Positions 11,704-23,073 of a DNA stretch of 64,000 nucleotides are shown here, in pieces. The DNA comes from Cyclaneusma minus (lineage: Eukaryota; Ascomycota; Leotiomycetes; Marthamycetales; Marthamycetaceae). The position numbers were made by a program, and so were the translations under genes. Within the stretch, counting starts at the first letter, position 1; the number at the start of each line of letters is the position of its first letter. The notes below the pieces were generated by a model, which worked only from the letters and a program-made list of their open reading frames with translations, did not search any database and was not told where the DNA came from. The stretch spans positions 1,488,001 to 1,552,000 of the forward strand of contig JAKZHN010000005.1 in assembly GCA_037179335.1 (NCBI GenBank). Reading direction: 5' to 3'.

Positions 11704-12663
11704 GCCTGCGGTGTTATGGAGCTGTGACTGGTCAGCGTCGAGACTCTCCAGAGATGCCGAACAGGAACGTACATTCAGCGGAAGCAAGGGAAAACGATCA
11801 AAAGGCCAAAACACGGCCTGCTGTCACGGCGGAGGCCTCCTAGCAGTCCAGTCTAGTAATAATTAAAAGATGAGCAAAGAAATAAGTAGAAGTTTCGCAG
11901 CGTGGACTGAGCGGTCAGACGCGGTCAAACTCAAGGGAGCCAGAAAAAGAACGCTGTAGGTGGACGGTGGGGAACGATGCTCTCGATTCTGGACGGTCTC
12001 AGGGAAGAAATAAGAGGATCGAAGGAGAACACAAGCATCGCCTCCGGCCAGAGAAGGCGCATTCTAGAAGCAATTTACTTGCCATGTTCGCCATCGTGAC
12101 TGCCTCTAGATGACGTTGCTTTGGGATTCTTCTTGCCCGCCGGCGCGGGGCTGGAATGGCACGACCTGAATTGAACCTTCGGTACTACCAAGCCGGAAGG
12201 CAACGCGTGGTGACCGCACATGCCCACATGGTGGCACCTTGAACTTTCGAAATATTATTGGGGGATCCCCAAAAACCGAGAATGTTTCCAGTAATTCAGA
12301 ATGTTCCCATCGGATAGGAATACTCTTGATTTTGAGGAATATTCCTGATAATCAGGAATAATCCTTTAGTGACTGAAAAGACTCTCGGGTCTTGACTGAG
12401 CATACAAGAACCGTGACGCGAGGGCAGACATTTTCTTCTTCGCCACATAGCGCTTTCTCTCGTGATTGTGAATCACTCCTTTTCAAAGATCAGCAACAAT
12501 TGTAACGTGTACGTGTATCATACATCTACCTAACAACAATATACAGAGCCTCAACACGTGGCAAAGATCCTTCCAACGTGAGGCTCAGACCGCGCTGCCG
12601 GAAAGTCTATTCAGCCCTCGCCCCCACGTGTACTTCAAGACAGCAAGCGCCTCCTTCTCAACC
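11704..12663. other. intergenic, upstream of the phospholipase
   Basis: No gene seen. It contains a five-unit 19-bp tract (listed separately), two CACGTG sites near 12556 and 12625, and a hairpin around 12169-12193 (CCTTCGG pairing with CCGGAAGG). Confidence 0.5.
12270..12364. repeat. 19-bp degenerate tandem tract, about 5 units
   Basis: Five consecutive 19-bp blocks align: each ends in a form of GGAATATTCC or AATGTTCC. Examples: CAGTAATTCAGAATGTTCC (12289), CATCGGATAGGAATACTCT (12308), TGATTTTGAGGAATATTCC (12327), TGATAATCAGGAATAATCC (12346). Same family as the arrays at 25.3 and 37.8-39.7 kb. Confidence 0.75.
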
Positions 12664-13956
12664 TCACATCCTCTCCAGCTCGAGCACTCGCGCGCACAGC
12701 TTATCCACCGTCATGATATTCACCTCCGGCGCTCCCAGAATCTGAAGAACCAATTTGGCGTTCATCACCTGCCGATGCAGGGTCAAGTTATGCGCTTTGG
12801 GGTAATCTGTTAGTGAGGATTTGAAGGGTGGGATAGGAGGAGACATACCACATAAAACGCGCTTCTCCATCTCCTTAATCGTCATATTCCAGCCATAAAG
12901 AATATCGCTGACCTGTTCAGCCTTCCTCGCCTTATCCCCACCCTCCCCAATATCCCGAAACTCCAACTCCGACTGGTGACCAGATATGAAATTCTGCAGT
13001 GTCCCCGCGTCGAACTGGAACTCTGCTACGCGGAGTTTGCCCTGTCTCTTCCAGTCCTTGTGCATTTTGTGTGCTTTGTTAGGCGAGACGCGACCGGCCT
13101 CGATTTGCGCAAGGAGAAAGCGGTTTGCGCTGTCGCAGAAGAGGAAGTCGAGCTGGCCGTAGAACAGAGATTGCTCTTTCAAGCCCATCGATACTTTGAG
13201 GCTGGAGATCGCGCCAGCATAGTCTGGCGACTGGGGACGCGAGCTGGGAGGTATCTGCAGGCTGGATTGTCGCGTGTGTGTTGTCGTCGAGGAAGCCGTG
13301 GCCTGGGGGACAGTTTGTAGGCCTGAAGTAGTCGGTAGTACCGGAGTGGTCTGTATTCCTAATCCTGGAGTGGGTTGGATTCCTGGAGTGGCCTGCGTTT
13401 CTGTGGAGGTCATCTGTTGTTGTCTCACTCTGGCCAGATTCTCGCGATCGTACTTCTGCTTCCACTCTCCCCGTTTCTGTGTTCATGGTCAGTCTTGTAG
13501 GTAGGTAAGTGGAGATGGAGCAAAATTACCCGTTCTTCAAAGGCTGTCTTCATTTTCCTAAACACACCCGTCTTGGACTTGGGGATTCTCTCGGCCGCCG
13601 AAACGCGTCCTGGTACGTAGCGGGTTCTGGCGTGAGCGCTGAGTTTTGAGGTATCGCTGTGCTGATCGCGTTCGCTTTCTTCTTCAGAAGAATCAACGGG
13701 TCGAGCAGCTGACTTGTCGAGGGTGACAAGTGGAGCTGACTGGCTCTGGGGGATGAGGATACCCGTCGACGGCGACAGTGGAACGAAATTTCCGACAAAG
13801 CTCAACCAATGTGAACTTGTTCGGCGGCTGTTTCTCGTGTCAATAGTTTGCTCATGCGCGCAAGGGTCTTCGGACGTACCGCCATGACTTGTGAGGCTCA
13901 CTGCTCGGCGCGGGTGCTTCTGGCGCCGAATTCTGGATATATGACAGTCGGTCCAT
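12664..13956 (-). CDS. conserved-looking fungal protein, family not recognised
   Basis: Four exons join in frame: 13880-13956, 13530-13833, 12849-13476, 12664-12806 (introns 46, 53 and 42 nt), giving 383 residues. N-terminal third: disordered, Ser/Pro/Thr-rich, with FVGNFVPLSPSTG. A basic segment KRGEWKQKYDRENLARVRQQQ looks helical. Then a Thr/Pro low-complexity run, and a compact C-terminal region with LFYGQLDFLFCDSANRFLLA, HKDWKRQGKLRVAEFQFD, ILYGWNMTIKEMEKRVLC and MNAKLVLQILGAPEVNI. That C-terminal region reads like a folded, conserved alpha-helical domain. No catalytic motif, signal peptide or membrane segment is seen. I do not recognise the family, so no function is assigned. Confidence 0.7.
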
Positions 13957-14541
13957 GGCGTCAAGGTAGGAAGAGCACCTAGACACATACAACTGGCATC
14001 TTTTGGTTGGAGCGTTGAAGGTCGAGGAGCTTGAGAGCGCGCAGATGTTTAAGGGGGGTTGGTGTGATGCTACAAGTGGCACGAAAATTGCTATTTGCTC
14101 AGTGCTCCGTTGTCTTGTAAACAAAACAAAGGCTGTCGATAACAGAAATAGGTTCGGGCCAACTTAAAGCTGCCAGATCTGGAGCGCCCCTTTAGTTTTA
14201 CAGTGCTAAGAGTTCAGATTCTCATATCCGACATAATCCGACGTGAGTAACCAACAAGATGATACGCTACTGGGAAAGGATAGTGTTGTTAAACTCCAAA
14301 GCTGCCGCGAAACTTTTGCTCCATTTTTGGGTATGACGAAGCTCTTATATACACTACGACAGATAAACAAGAACTCGCCCACATGTGCGGTTGTTGTCAT
14401 TCAACCTCGTATCTTCACTTGCGGACACACACAGATCCCATAAACAAAGCGCTCGGCTCACTTCCATCGCGGAGGTATTCATGTGATCAGCGGCAATCTC
14501 TGACCAACAATCTTCTCAACTCTCAAGCCCGTTTCATTGCA
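13957..14541. other. intergenic
   Basis: Upstream region of the unrecognised gene and 3' flank of USO1. Nothing convincing seen. A hydrophobic plus-strand frame at its right end is the antisense of the acidic USO1 tail. Confidence 0.5.
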
Positions 14542-17418
14542 CTAGTCTACGGTGGTGTCCTCTTCACCATCCTCTTCCTCGTCTTCATCTTCTCCCTCAT
14601 CCTCGTCCTCGCCTTCAGAAACCTCTTCGCCAAGGGCGGCCAACCGGGACTGTCATCAAAGTTAGTTTTCATCACAAGCAACATAAGCATACGGTTGTAG
14701 TCAATAAAATCACACTGACCTTATACGATTTTTTCTTCTCTTCAAGATCCCCTATTACCATGAGCAGATCATCAAGCTCCGTCTGCAGGCTCTTCCGTTC
14801 ATTCTCCTTTTCAGTCACTAAAGACTCGGCCTCTGCTGTCTTCTCTTGATCATTCTTACTCCTCGACTCGGCCTCGGCGGCCTTCTCTTCAGCTCGCTCT
14901 GTGCGCGCAGTTTGGTCGGCGAGTTTCGAGGTGTACTCATCATGAGCAGTCTTCAAGTCCTGCAGATGATTCTTGCTTGCCTTTTCTAGCTCCGATTCCA
15001 GGCGGGCAATCGTAGCCGTAAGGTCTTGGACCTCTGCAGCATTTCGCCTCCTTATTCGTTCAGATTCGCCCTCGGCGGCCTTCTGCACATGCTGCAGTTG
15101 ACGTTGGAGACCTTCCACGACAGCAGAGTGGTCAGCCTTCATTTTGCTTATCTCTTCGTCCTGGTGACGATGTAAAGCCTCGTTAATGTTCTTGATCTTT
15201 GTCATGTCGAGCGCGGCCGTCTCTTTCGTTCGGCGGTGGTCCATTTGTTCTTGTCCCAGCTGAGTCTGCAGCGAAATCAGTTCCCCCTGTATCTTCTGCA
15301 AAGTAGACTCTCTATCCTCAAGCTGTGCCTTGAGAGAGTCCACCATCTCACGGGAAATCCCTTTGGGGATGCCATTGGCCATGACAGGTACCTCCATCCC
15401 CGGATCCCTGTCGATTGCTCGAAGTAGACGGCTAAAATTGTCTTTGACAAAATCGACAAACGTCTTGTCGAAATAAACATCGGCTAGACCGTTCGGGTTG
15501 TTGCGATCGGCCCTTTGTGGAAGCACCTCAAAATCGCGGATAAACGGGAACGCACGGAATCTGGTCAGTCGGTCAATGTACTTATCCCGCCCCATTTGTG
15601 AGACCAGAATTGAATGCAATGTGCTTCTCGGGACCGGAGAGTCCTTTGTAGAAAATTCATATACGATGCCTAGCAGCAGAGCGCACAAGCCTTGCAGCAT
15701 AGTGTTTTCGGGACCGCCGTGCAGGACTGCCTGGATGAGACTCTGAATATTGCTACCTTCTCCCAAGAAATCGTTGACAGCATCAGGATCTTCGAAAAGC
15801 CATACGGACAGAAGCATCAAGTAAGCTGACAAGACCCGTTCATCCTCATTTCTGTGGATACCGGAAGTCAGGTTCGCTGTGATTGTCTGTATGCATGTCA
15901 CGACTTCTTCGCCGGCACTCGCATCTCCTTCTGAGACGCCCATTGCCATGGTTTTAGCCTTGACGTCGTCAAATACCAAGTGAATCACCAGTACCGAAGC
16001 AAACCATTGGCGATATGGATCATTTGAGGTCCCAAGATTCTCTGGACTGAGAAGATTCGTCAAAACATTTGAACTTTCGCCACCCCCTGAGGAGTGGCCT
16101 TCGATGGCGCGTCGCAGAAAGTGGAGCTTAGTAGCAGGGTGGTTGAGGAAATATGACTTGATACATTCGCAGGCAGCTAATCGAGCATCAAATACCTGTG
16201 GAGATGGCGTGCATAGAATCAAGTCAAGTAGGGCGTCAATGACATATATTTTAGCATTTCCGTTCGGATGCTGCTTGCCATTTGGCTGACCCGTATGGCT
16301 CTGGCGCCCAGTAGTGACTTGCAACTGCGCAAAGCCTTCCTGGATTGACGGATTACCTCGGATAATATCGGCACACGTTGTAAGAGCCTATATATTTTCA
16401 TTTGTAAATGAGTATTCCTAACATCGATAGGTAAGAAGCGTACCTCGGCTCTGATTAGCACATCGTCGTCTTCGTCGAAGGCGAGATACAGTACTCGGTT
16501 CAGTATGCCGTGCTGCCAGAAAGATACCTGATTGGCTTGAGTGCCCGCTCCCCCCGGTACAAGGAACAGTCGAAGAACTGCGAGTAAAGCATAGATATTT
16601 CTATTGCATTGGATACGAGCCCATTCGGCGACGCCATCCTCCCCATCGAGATCTGTCTTAGCATCGCGAAGCAGCTTTGTAAGCTTTGGGACGCAGCCAG
16701 TCTCTCGAAAGAAAGACTGATTCGAGACATTGAATCTTAAAAGATTGGCAAGCAGAATCAAGCAGTCTTCCACCACCCTATCTCCTTGTGACAGAGAGCC
16801 TTCTGCCGCAATTATTGCGAATATGCGGTCGAATGCATTCTCGAAAGCTACTAGCTTCTGAAGCTCCGCTGATGTCGGCGTAAGGAAGGTCAACAAGGCA
16901 AGGCCTTCGTTGCGTACGGCTTCTCGTCCATCATCCAAGATGGCGACAAGCCTGGAGATACCCAGGGGGGCCGTAAAGATGCATTCTTCGGTGCGCTCCG
17001 TTCGAGAGGCAAGTATAGCAGCTAGGAGCTGAAGGGCGTAGAGGCGCGAGTAGAAGTCGGGTGTTTCGAGAAAGTCGAGCAGCATAGTAATATTGTCTTG
17101 ATGCTGGGTAAACTCGTCGGCCAGCCAGAGGGCGATCTCTTCAGAAGCTTCGGGGCTGTCTTCTTTCGGGTTGAAGAGCATCAGCAGGGTCTCCAGGACG
17201 ACCTTGACGGTATCGATATCCTCGCCATCTTTTGCCAGACTCCCTATTAAGCCTCTCAGGGCACCGGAGGCCACTGAGGCAGGGTATTCCTTAGCAAAGC
17301 TGCGCAGGCCCAGAATGGCGGCACGCCGGTCCTCCAGGAGGGTGGCCGAGGCCAGACGGGAGCATAGCGTATTTATCGTCGAGCTGGCGGTTTGGGTCTG
17401 CGGCTGGATTGCGAACAT
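14542..17418 (-). CDS. USO1: ER-to-Golgi vesicle tether Uso1/p115
   Basis: Peripheral Golgi/ER vesicle-tethering protein. Residues 1 to about 640: armadillo-like p115 head (SRLASATLLEDRRAAILGLR, RTERTEECIFTAPLGISRLV, EDCLILLANLLRFN, FVDFVKDNFSRLLRAIDRDPG). Then a long coiled coil rich in Glu/Lys/Gln, and a very acidic end (GEEVSEGEDEDEGEDEDEEE). Three exons: 16444-17418, 14720-16387, 14542-14649, in frame across introns of 56 and 70 nt, about 916 residues. The last exon supplies the acidic tail that the long frame lacks. Start ATG 17418 gives MFAIQPQTQTAS, close to the family start. It is divergent from RAT1. Confidence 0.93.
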
Positions 17419-18019
17419 TGCTCTATCGGTTTCCTGGATCGGCCATAGAGCATCAGCATATTTGTCCTCCCTGTCGTTCAGATGCCGGCAGACGCGATCA
17501 GATGCATGGAGTGTGAGGGACGGAAAGGGGCGCGTGTCCCTCGGTCGGCATCAAAATGACAGCAAGTTGCAAGAGATAGGGTGCTCTTTAGCAGAGCTTG
17601 CGGTTTTGTCGACAGAATTGGGCAGCGACAAGAGGAACTGCTGCTCGCGCTGGCAGCGGGCAAGCTGCATGTGTTCGCTAAGGACCGTTCACGCAGTGAG
17701 CCGTGTTAGCGTGACGCTAATCATTTGGTCGCGAGCAAGGCTATATGTGCCTTTCTTTCACCTCGTCCCGCCTCTACACTACTTAGTTTCTCGACCTGCT
17801 TTTTCCATCGGCACCGAGATCAACCTCATCTCTGCGCCTTTCGCGGATTATCGACTGAGATCCATGTGGCTGCTTACACCAGTCGCGCTATCTCCTGTTC
17901 GACAATCGCACGCCGACTCGAGGCCCTGGAGACAAATATCCGGCTAAACAGCTGTCGCAGTCCACACTTTCAATCTTCTTCCTCTTGTCGTCCACTCAAC
18001 TCTCAACAGTGACTGCGCC
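17419..18019. promoter_or_regulatory. shared upstream region of USO1 and RAT1
   Basis: About 600 bp between two divergent starts, so it must hold both promoters. The part next to RAT1 is pyrimidine-rich (cttcctcttgtcgtccactc). No specific element is identified. Confidence 0.45.
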
Positions 18020-21000
18020 ATGGGTGTCCCAGCTCTTTTCCGGTATGCATCTCCCGTTTACTTCTCGAAGAATGCCTGCTAACCCGCGCCAAAGTTGGTT
18101 GTCCAACAAGTACCCCAAGATCGTGTCTCCCGTCGTTGAGGAGCAGCCAGCCGAAGTCGATGGCGAACAGATCCCTGTTGACATCAGTGGGCCAAACCCC
18201 AATGGCGAGGAATTCGATAACCTCTATCTGGACATGAATGGAATTGTCCATCCATGTTCCCACCCCGAAGATCGCCCGCCACCGAAGGATGAAGAGGAAA
18301 TGATGAAAGCCATCTTCGAGTACACAGACCGTGTAGTCAACATGGTTAGGCCGCGCAAGTTGCTCATGATCGCTGTCGACGGAGTCGCGCCGCGTGCCAA
18401 GATGAACCAGCAAAGATCGAGACGTTTTCGATCCGCACAAGAGGCCAAAGAAAAAGAGGCCGACCAAGCAGAGTTGCTCAAGATGCTCAAGCAGCAAAAC
18501 GGCGGAGTCGCTGGAACATCAGAGCCCACAAAGGTTTGGGATAGCAATGCCATCACCCCGGGCACGCCTTTTATGGACATCCTGGCTGCAAGTTTGAGAT
18601 ACTGGATTGCACTCAAGCTCAACACCGATCCTGCTTGGGCCAAAATGAAGATTATCATTTCTGATTCTACTGTTCCTGGCGAGGGTGAACACAAAATCAT
18701 GGAGTTCATCAGGTCCCAGAGATCATCACCTGAACATGATCCCAATACCCGGCATGTCATCTATGGACTCGATGCTGATTTGATCATGTTGGGTCTCGGT
18801 ACGCATGAACCGCATTTCCGGGTTCTGCGAGAAGATGTATTCTTTCAGGAGTCTAAGGCGCGTCTGTGCCGCCTCTGTAACCAAAAGGGCCACGATGCCA
18901 AGGACTGCCGTGGTGTGGCCAAGGTGAAGCAAGGAGAATTCGATGAAAAGGATCATGCCGTAGCAAAGAAGCCTTTCATTTGGCTTCATGTGTCTATTCT
19001 ACGCGAATACCTGGAAGCCGAGCTCTATGTTCCAAATCAACCATACAGATTTGATTTGGAACGGGCTATTGATGATTGGGTTTTCATGTGTTTCTTTGTT
19101 GGAAACGATTTCTTGCCTCATCTTCCTAGTCTGGAGATCAGAGAAAATGGAATAGATACCTTGATCGCCATCTGGCGAGACAACATACCGTACATGGGAG
19201 GATATCTGACGAAAGATGGCCATGTCGACCTGGAGCGAGCCCAGCTCATCTTGGAAGGTCTCGCAAAACAAGAAGATGCTATTTTTCGCAAACGAAGGCA
19301 GACCGAGGAACGCCGCGAGGCCGGTCAGAAAAGAAGGAAGCTTCAGGAGCAAAACGGCGGAGGTCGAAACGGAGGTCGAAATGGAGGCGGTCCCAACACC
19401 CCTTCCAAATTTGGTCAGAAGGTTGATACCGGCATTCCATCAGGTCTGGCTCTTGTTGCCCCCAGCAGCAAGAATTTCGCGGAGGAAATGAGAGCGGTGA
19501 CCCATGATATGGTCGTCAATCGAAACGCAGCGCAAAATCCCGACTCAGCGAACAAGAGTGCTGCAGCTATCCTGAAGAGTAAGCTATTGGGCAAGAAGGA
19601 CGAGAGTTCGACATCTGATGTCTCGGCTCCAGGCGCCGAGGAGCCGTCCACCCCTGTGTCAGCTCCTGGAAAACGTAAGGCCGCGTTGATGGAGGAGGAT
19701 GAAGCCAATACTCCTGGCAGCGCGTCCGAACCAGAGACGCCAAATGCAGCTAGCAATGAGCCTCCTCCTGATACCGTGAAGTTGTGGGAGGAGGGTTACG
19801 CGGACAGGTACTATGAACAGAAGTTCAAGGCTGACCCGCGCGACATAGCCTTCAGGCATAAGGTTGCTCGGGCCTACGTGGAGGGTCTTGCGTGGGTCTT
19901 GCTTTACTACTTCCAAGGCTGTCCCTCTTGGGATTGGTACTACCCATACCATTACGCTCCTTTTGCTGCAGATTTCGTCGGTATCGCAGACATGGAAATC
20001 AAGTTCGAGAAGGGTACAATTTTCAGGCCTTTTGAGCAGCTCATGAGCGTTCTTCCAGCGGCATCTCGCCATGCTATTCCCGATACTTTCCATGACCTCA
20101 TGACCAAAGAGGACAGTGAAATCATTGATTTCTATCCCGAGGACTTTGTAATCGACTTGAACGGCAAGAAATTTGCCTGGCAAGGTGTTGCTTTACTCCC
20201 ATTCATTGACTCTGACAGACTTCTCAAAGCTATGAAGAAGAAGTACCCGCTACTACCGGCTGAGGAGGCGGCTAGGAACATTGTAGGCAAAGACATACTC
20301 ATGGTCGCAGAAGCCCACCCTAGTCTGTATGAAGATATCGCGACTACCTTCTACTCCAAGAGGCAAAGCACTCCCAAATACAAGCTCAATCCTGTAGTCA
20401 GCGATGGATTGGCAGGCAAGGTTGAGAAAGATGATAGCTATTTACCTCATGAGTCTCTCGTCTTCCCACTTGGTGAAGACAAAGCGCCCAAGTTGGATGA
20501 GAACCGTTCCATCACGTAAGTAAGATCAATTCGCGATGTGTGAAGTTTGCTAACAGGTCTTGCAGCGTCTACTACGAAATGCCCAAGTCTTCTCACATAC
20601 ACAAGTCTATGCTACTTCGCGGCGTCAAATTCCCAGAGCCTGCGTTGAACCGGGGCGATATCGAGATGACCAAAGGCAAGGCAGCTCAGTCAGGCCGTAG
20701 CTATGGAAACGCACCTTTGGGTGGCGGCAACAACAGGGGCCGCGGAGATCAGTTCAGCTATGCTCCGGACTATCAATCCCAAGGTCGCGGCGGACGTGGT
20801 GGTGGCGGACGTGGTGGATACCAGGGTGGACGAGATTCTTATGGTGGTGGTCAGCGAGATTCTTACGGTGGCGGTCATCAAACAGCTCCCTTCTACCCTC
20901 CTCCTCCTGTCCAATACCCTCCTCCAGGTCAATACGCTCCTCCTCCAGGCCAATTCCCTCCTCCGGGCCAATTCCCTGTTCCTCCACCTGGATGGCAGCC

Positions 21001-21214
21001 GCCAGTGCCCGGATATGCCGGGTTTTCCCAGGGTCCTCCGCCACCCCCGCCAGGTTACGGCTCTTATGGTGGAAACCAGGGCCCGATGCCGGTATATCCT
21101 CCTCGTGAGCAAGGCCCAGGACGCTACGATGACCGATACAATGGAAGTAACGGATACAATGGCAACCGAGGTAATGGACCGTATCAAGGTCCTCCTCCTG
21201 GACGTCGTTACTAG
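18020..21214 (+). CDS. RAT1: nuclear 5'-3' exoribonuclease 2
   Basis: Nuclear XRN2-type exonuclease acting in transcription termination and rRNA/snoRNA trimming. Exon 1 (18020-18042) plus exon 2 (18095-20515) gives the family start MGVPALFRWLSNKYPKIVSP; the long frame alone misses exon 1. Exon 3 is 20566-21214. Total about 1030 residues. Active-site acidic motifs visible: LDMNGIVHPCSHPE, DGVAPRAKMNQQR, PGEGEHKIMEF, GLDADLIMLGL, FLVGNDFLPHLP-like FFVGNDFLPHLPSLE. A CCHC knuckle CRLCNQKGHDAKDC is present, as expected for Xrn2/Rat1. The C-terminal ~190 residues are Arg-Gly and Pro-Gly-Gln-Tyr rich (RGG/PPPGQ repeats) and disordered. Confidence 0.95.
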
Positions 21215-21999
21215 GGCAAGATCTCGTACTGGTTGTTTTCATGATGGCCGTATACAATGGAAACGGCGTTGGGCGTAAGATCGGTTTGCTGTACTACTAG
21301 GACTATGAGGATAAGAGCCGGTTTGAGGTAGCTTAATCCCACCAAAAAATACAAAAAATACACTGCGAAGTTTTTATTCTGATCCGTCATGTTCGTGTTC
21401 TTGGCACACAGCAAGCTATTTATGGTTGCGACTGAAAGGTTGAAGGAAATGTGACTCCCTAGGTAGGCTAGGTAGGCATCCCACGTCGACAAGTCCTGCC
21501 GAGAGACGAGCCCACAAGTTCGGTGCGTCCCGGATTTACGGATCTACGCTAGCTTCAATCGCATGAGGCTCGTTTCTACACGTGCATCACAATTATTAGC
21601 TTCACAGCTCACGAGACCAGTCACGAAACTTGACAGCAACGCATATCGGTGACCTTCGGCTTTGGGCTTGGGTACAGTATGGACAGGGTAAGCAAGGCAG
21701 ATTCCGCTCCCTGACTCCGGAGTTGTTCCCGGTTTGACCTTCCAACCCCGCAGCCCGCTTCTCCTTCTCCCAGCGCTTTGGTTGACAGGCCCCAGGATAC
21801 ACGTGAGGTGTACTCACGGCTATTTATATAGCCGCAAAGAACCCCTTTTCCAATCTCGTTGCCTCGTGGAGTCGAGTGAAGCTCTTGCTCTTCGCAACAG
21901 CCAGCAGGCCTCTTACAAACATCATAGCAGCAGCCCAAAAGGTTTATTCTTCACCGTCATGCGAACTGCTGCAAGTCTTGCAGTATCTTGACTTCGGCT

Positions 22000-22031
22000 G
22001 TGCCGCATTGTTGTGCCGCATTGTTGTGCCG
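22000..22031. repeat. 13-bp tandem repeat, 2.5 copies
   Basis: GTGCCGCATTGTT occurs twice exactly and a third, partial copy follows. Likely a local slippage product. Confidence 0.85.
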
Positions 22032-22138
22032 ATTAAGCGTTGTTCGGCAAACTTGCCGTTCCAACTTCAACCCAAACCGAGTGCTTTCCAGAACCCAGTT
22101 CATCACCGAGCCCCACATTGACCAAATCCCCATGGGAA

Positions 22139-22173
22139 ACTCCAGACTCCAGACTCCAGACTCCAGACTCCAG
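22139..22173. repeat. 7-bp microsatellite (ACTCCAG)5
   Basis: Five perfect head-to-tail copies of ACTCCAG. Confidence 0.95.
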
Positions 22174-23073
22174 ATTATCCCAAGCTCCACCAGCCCCACC
22201 CAACTCCGGTGGCTCGTTCGTGCAGCCAACCACCAACGACAAACGTCCAACGGTGAAAGCCAAGACGGAGCTGTGCCGCTCTCAATTCCAATGCCTGCTT
22301 TACCATTCTACCAGTCCACTATTCTCGCTGGATGTCCTACCGAAGCGCTGAGCGCCATGTCCACGCGTCAGCCCAAGCTGTCGGGACTCCTCTAAGACCG
22401 AGCCTCGTCCTGATATTGCATGAACTACTAGGAGACTTCCAATCACCAATTGGGATTCCAGGAAGCTGTTTCAATCATCTCATATAGTCTTCTCTCCCTT
22501 TTTGTTTTCACAGCTTTTCCTATATCGAGTCTCTTATATCTTGTTCTTGTGAGGTCAGTGGAAGGAAGTTGGAACTTGGAAGTTCCCACTTTGCGCTTTG
22601 CGGCAAACACTATATTTCTGAACTCCTCATAACAGGGATTACATCCCACACCGTGAACGCATGATGAAATCGGTCCTTTTCTGGGGCTGTTGGACCGTTT
22701 GGTGAGTGGTGACCAGCACACAGACGGTGGGCCCCATACGATTTGCGAATGACCGCTGCGCTTTCAAGGGCTGTCATGTCAGCCTGGGATCGTTAGCTTG
22801 TGATCCACACCTGGAGACCCCAAAGTCTCTCCACGGGGAACCTGGAGTGGGAATTGAGTCCGTATCGGCCACATGGTACATGGCTGGATTGCTCCATCCA
22901 TGGATTCCATATAAGACCATGGCAAACCCCTCGAAATTCCCATCATTCAGCTGCCTCTTCTACCGCATTCTTTACTTTACAGTATTCGGACAGCCCAAAA
23001 GCGACGGTTTGGTCTTACACCCCCTTTCTTCCACTTTTTGAATTGCTAGTCCACGAAGTGGACTGCCGCAAGA

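Larger units (their letters stand above)
21215..23073. other. long intergenic stretch with short tandem repeats
   Basis: 1.86 kb without a supportable gene; all frames are short and unlike proteins. It holds two small tandem repeats (22000-22031 and 22139-22173) and the promoter of the transporter, whose proximal part carries a tata-like ccatataagac near 22910. Confidence 0.55.

Noticed and set aside
12150..12260. tRNA-like words (GGTTCAATTC on the minus strand)
   Set aside because: The T-arm stem does not pair and no acceptor or anticodon stem can be drawn; only a simple hairpin remains.
14383..14700. Plus-strand frame with a strongly hydrophobic segment
   Set aside because: It is the antisense of the Asp/Glu-rich USO1 tail, which translates as Leu/Phe/Val on the other strand.
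20690..21257. Minus-strand frames of 165-167 codons
   Set aside because: Antisense of the repetitive RAT1 tail; low-complexity Arg/Ser artefacts.
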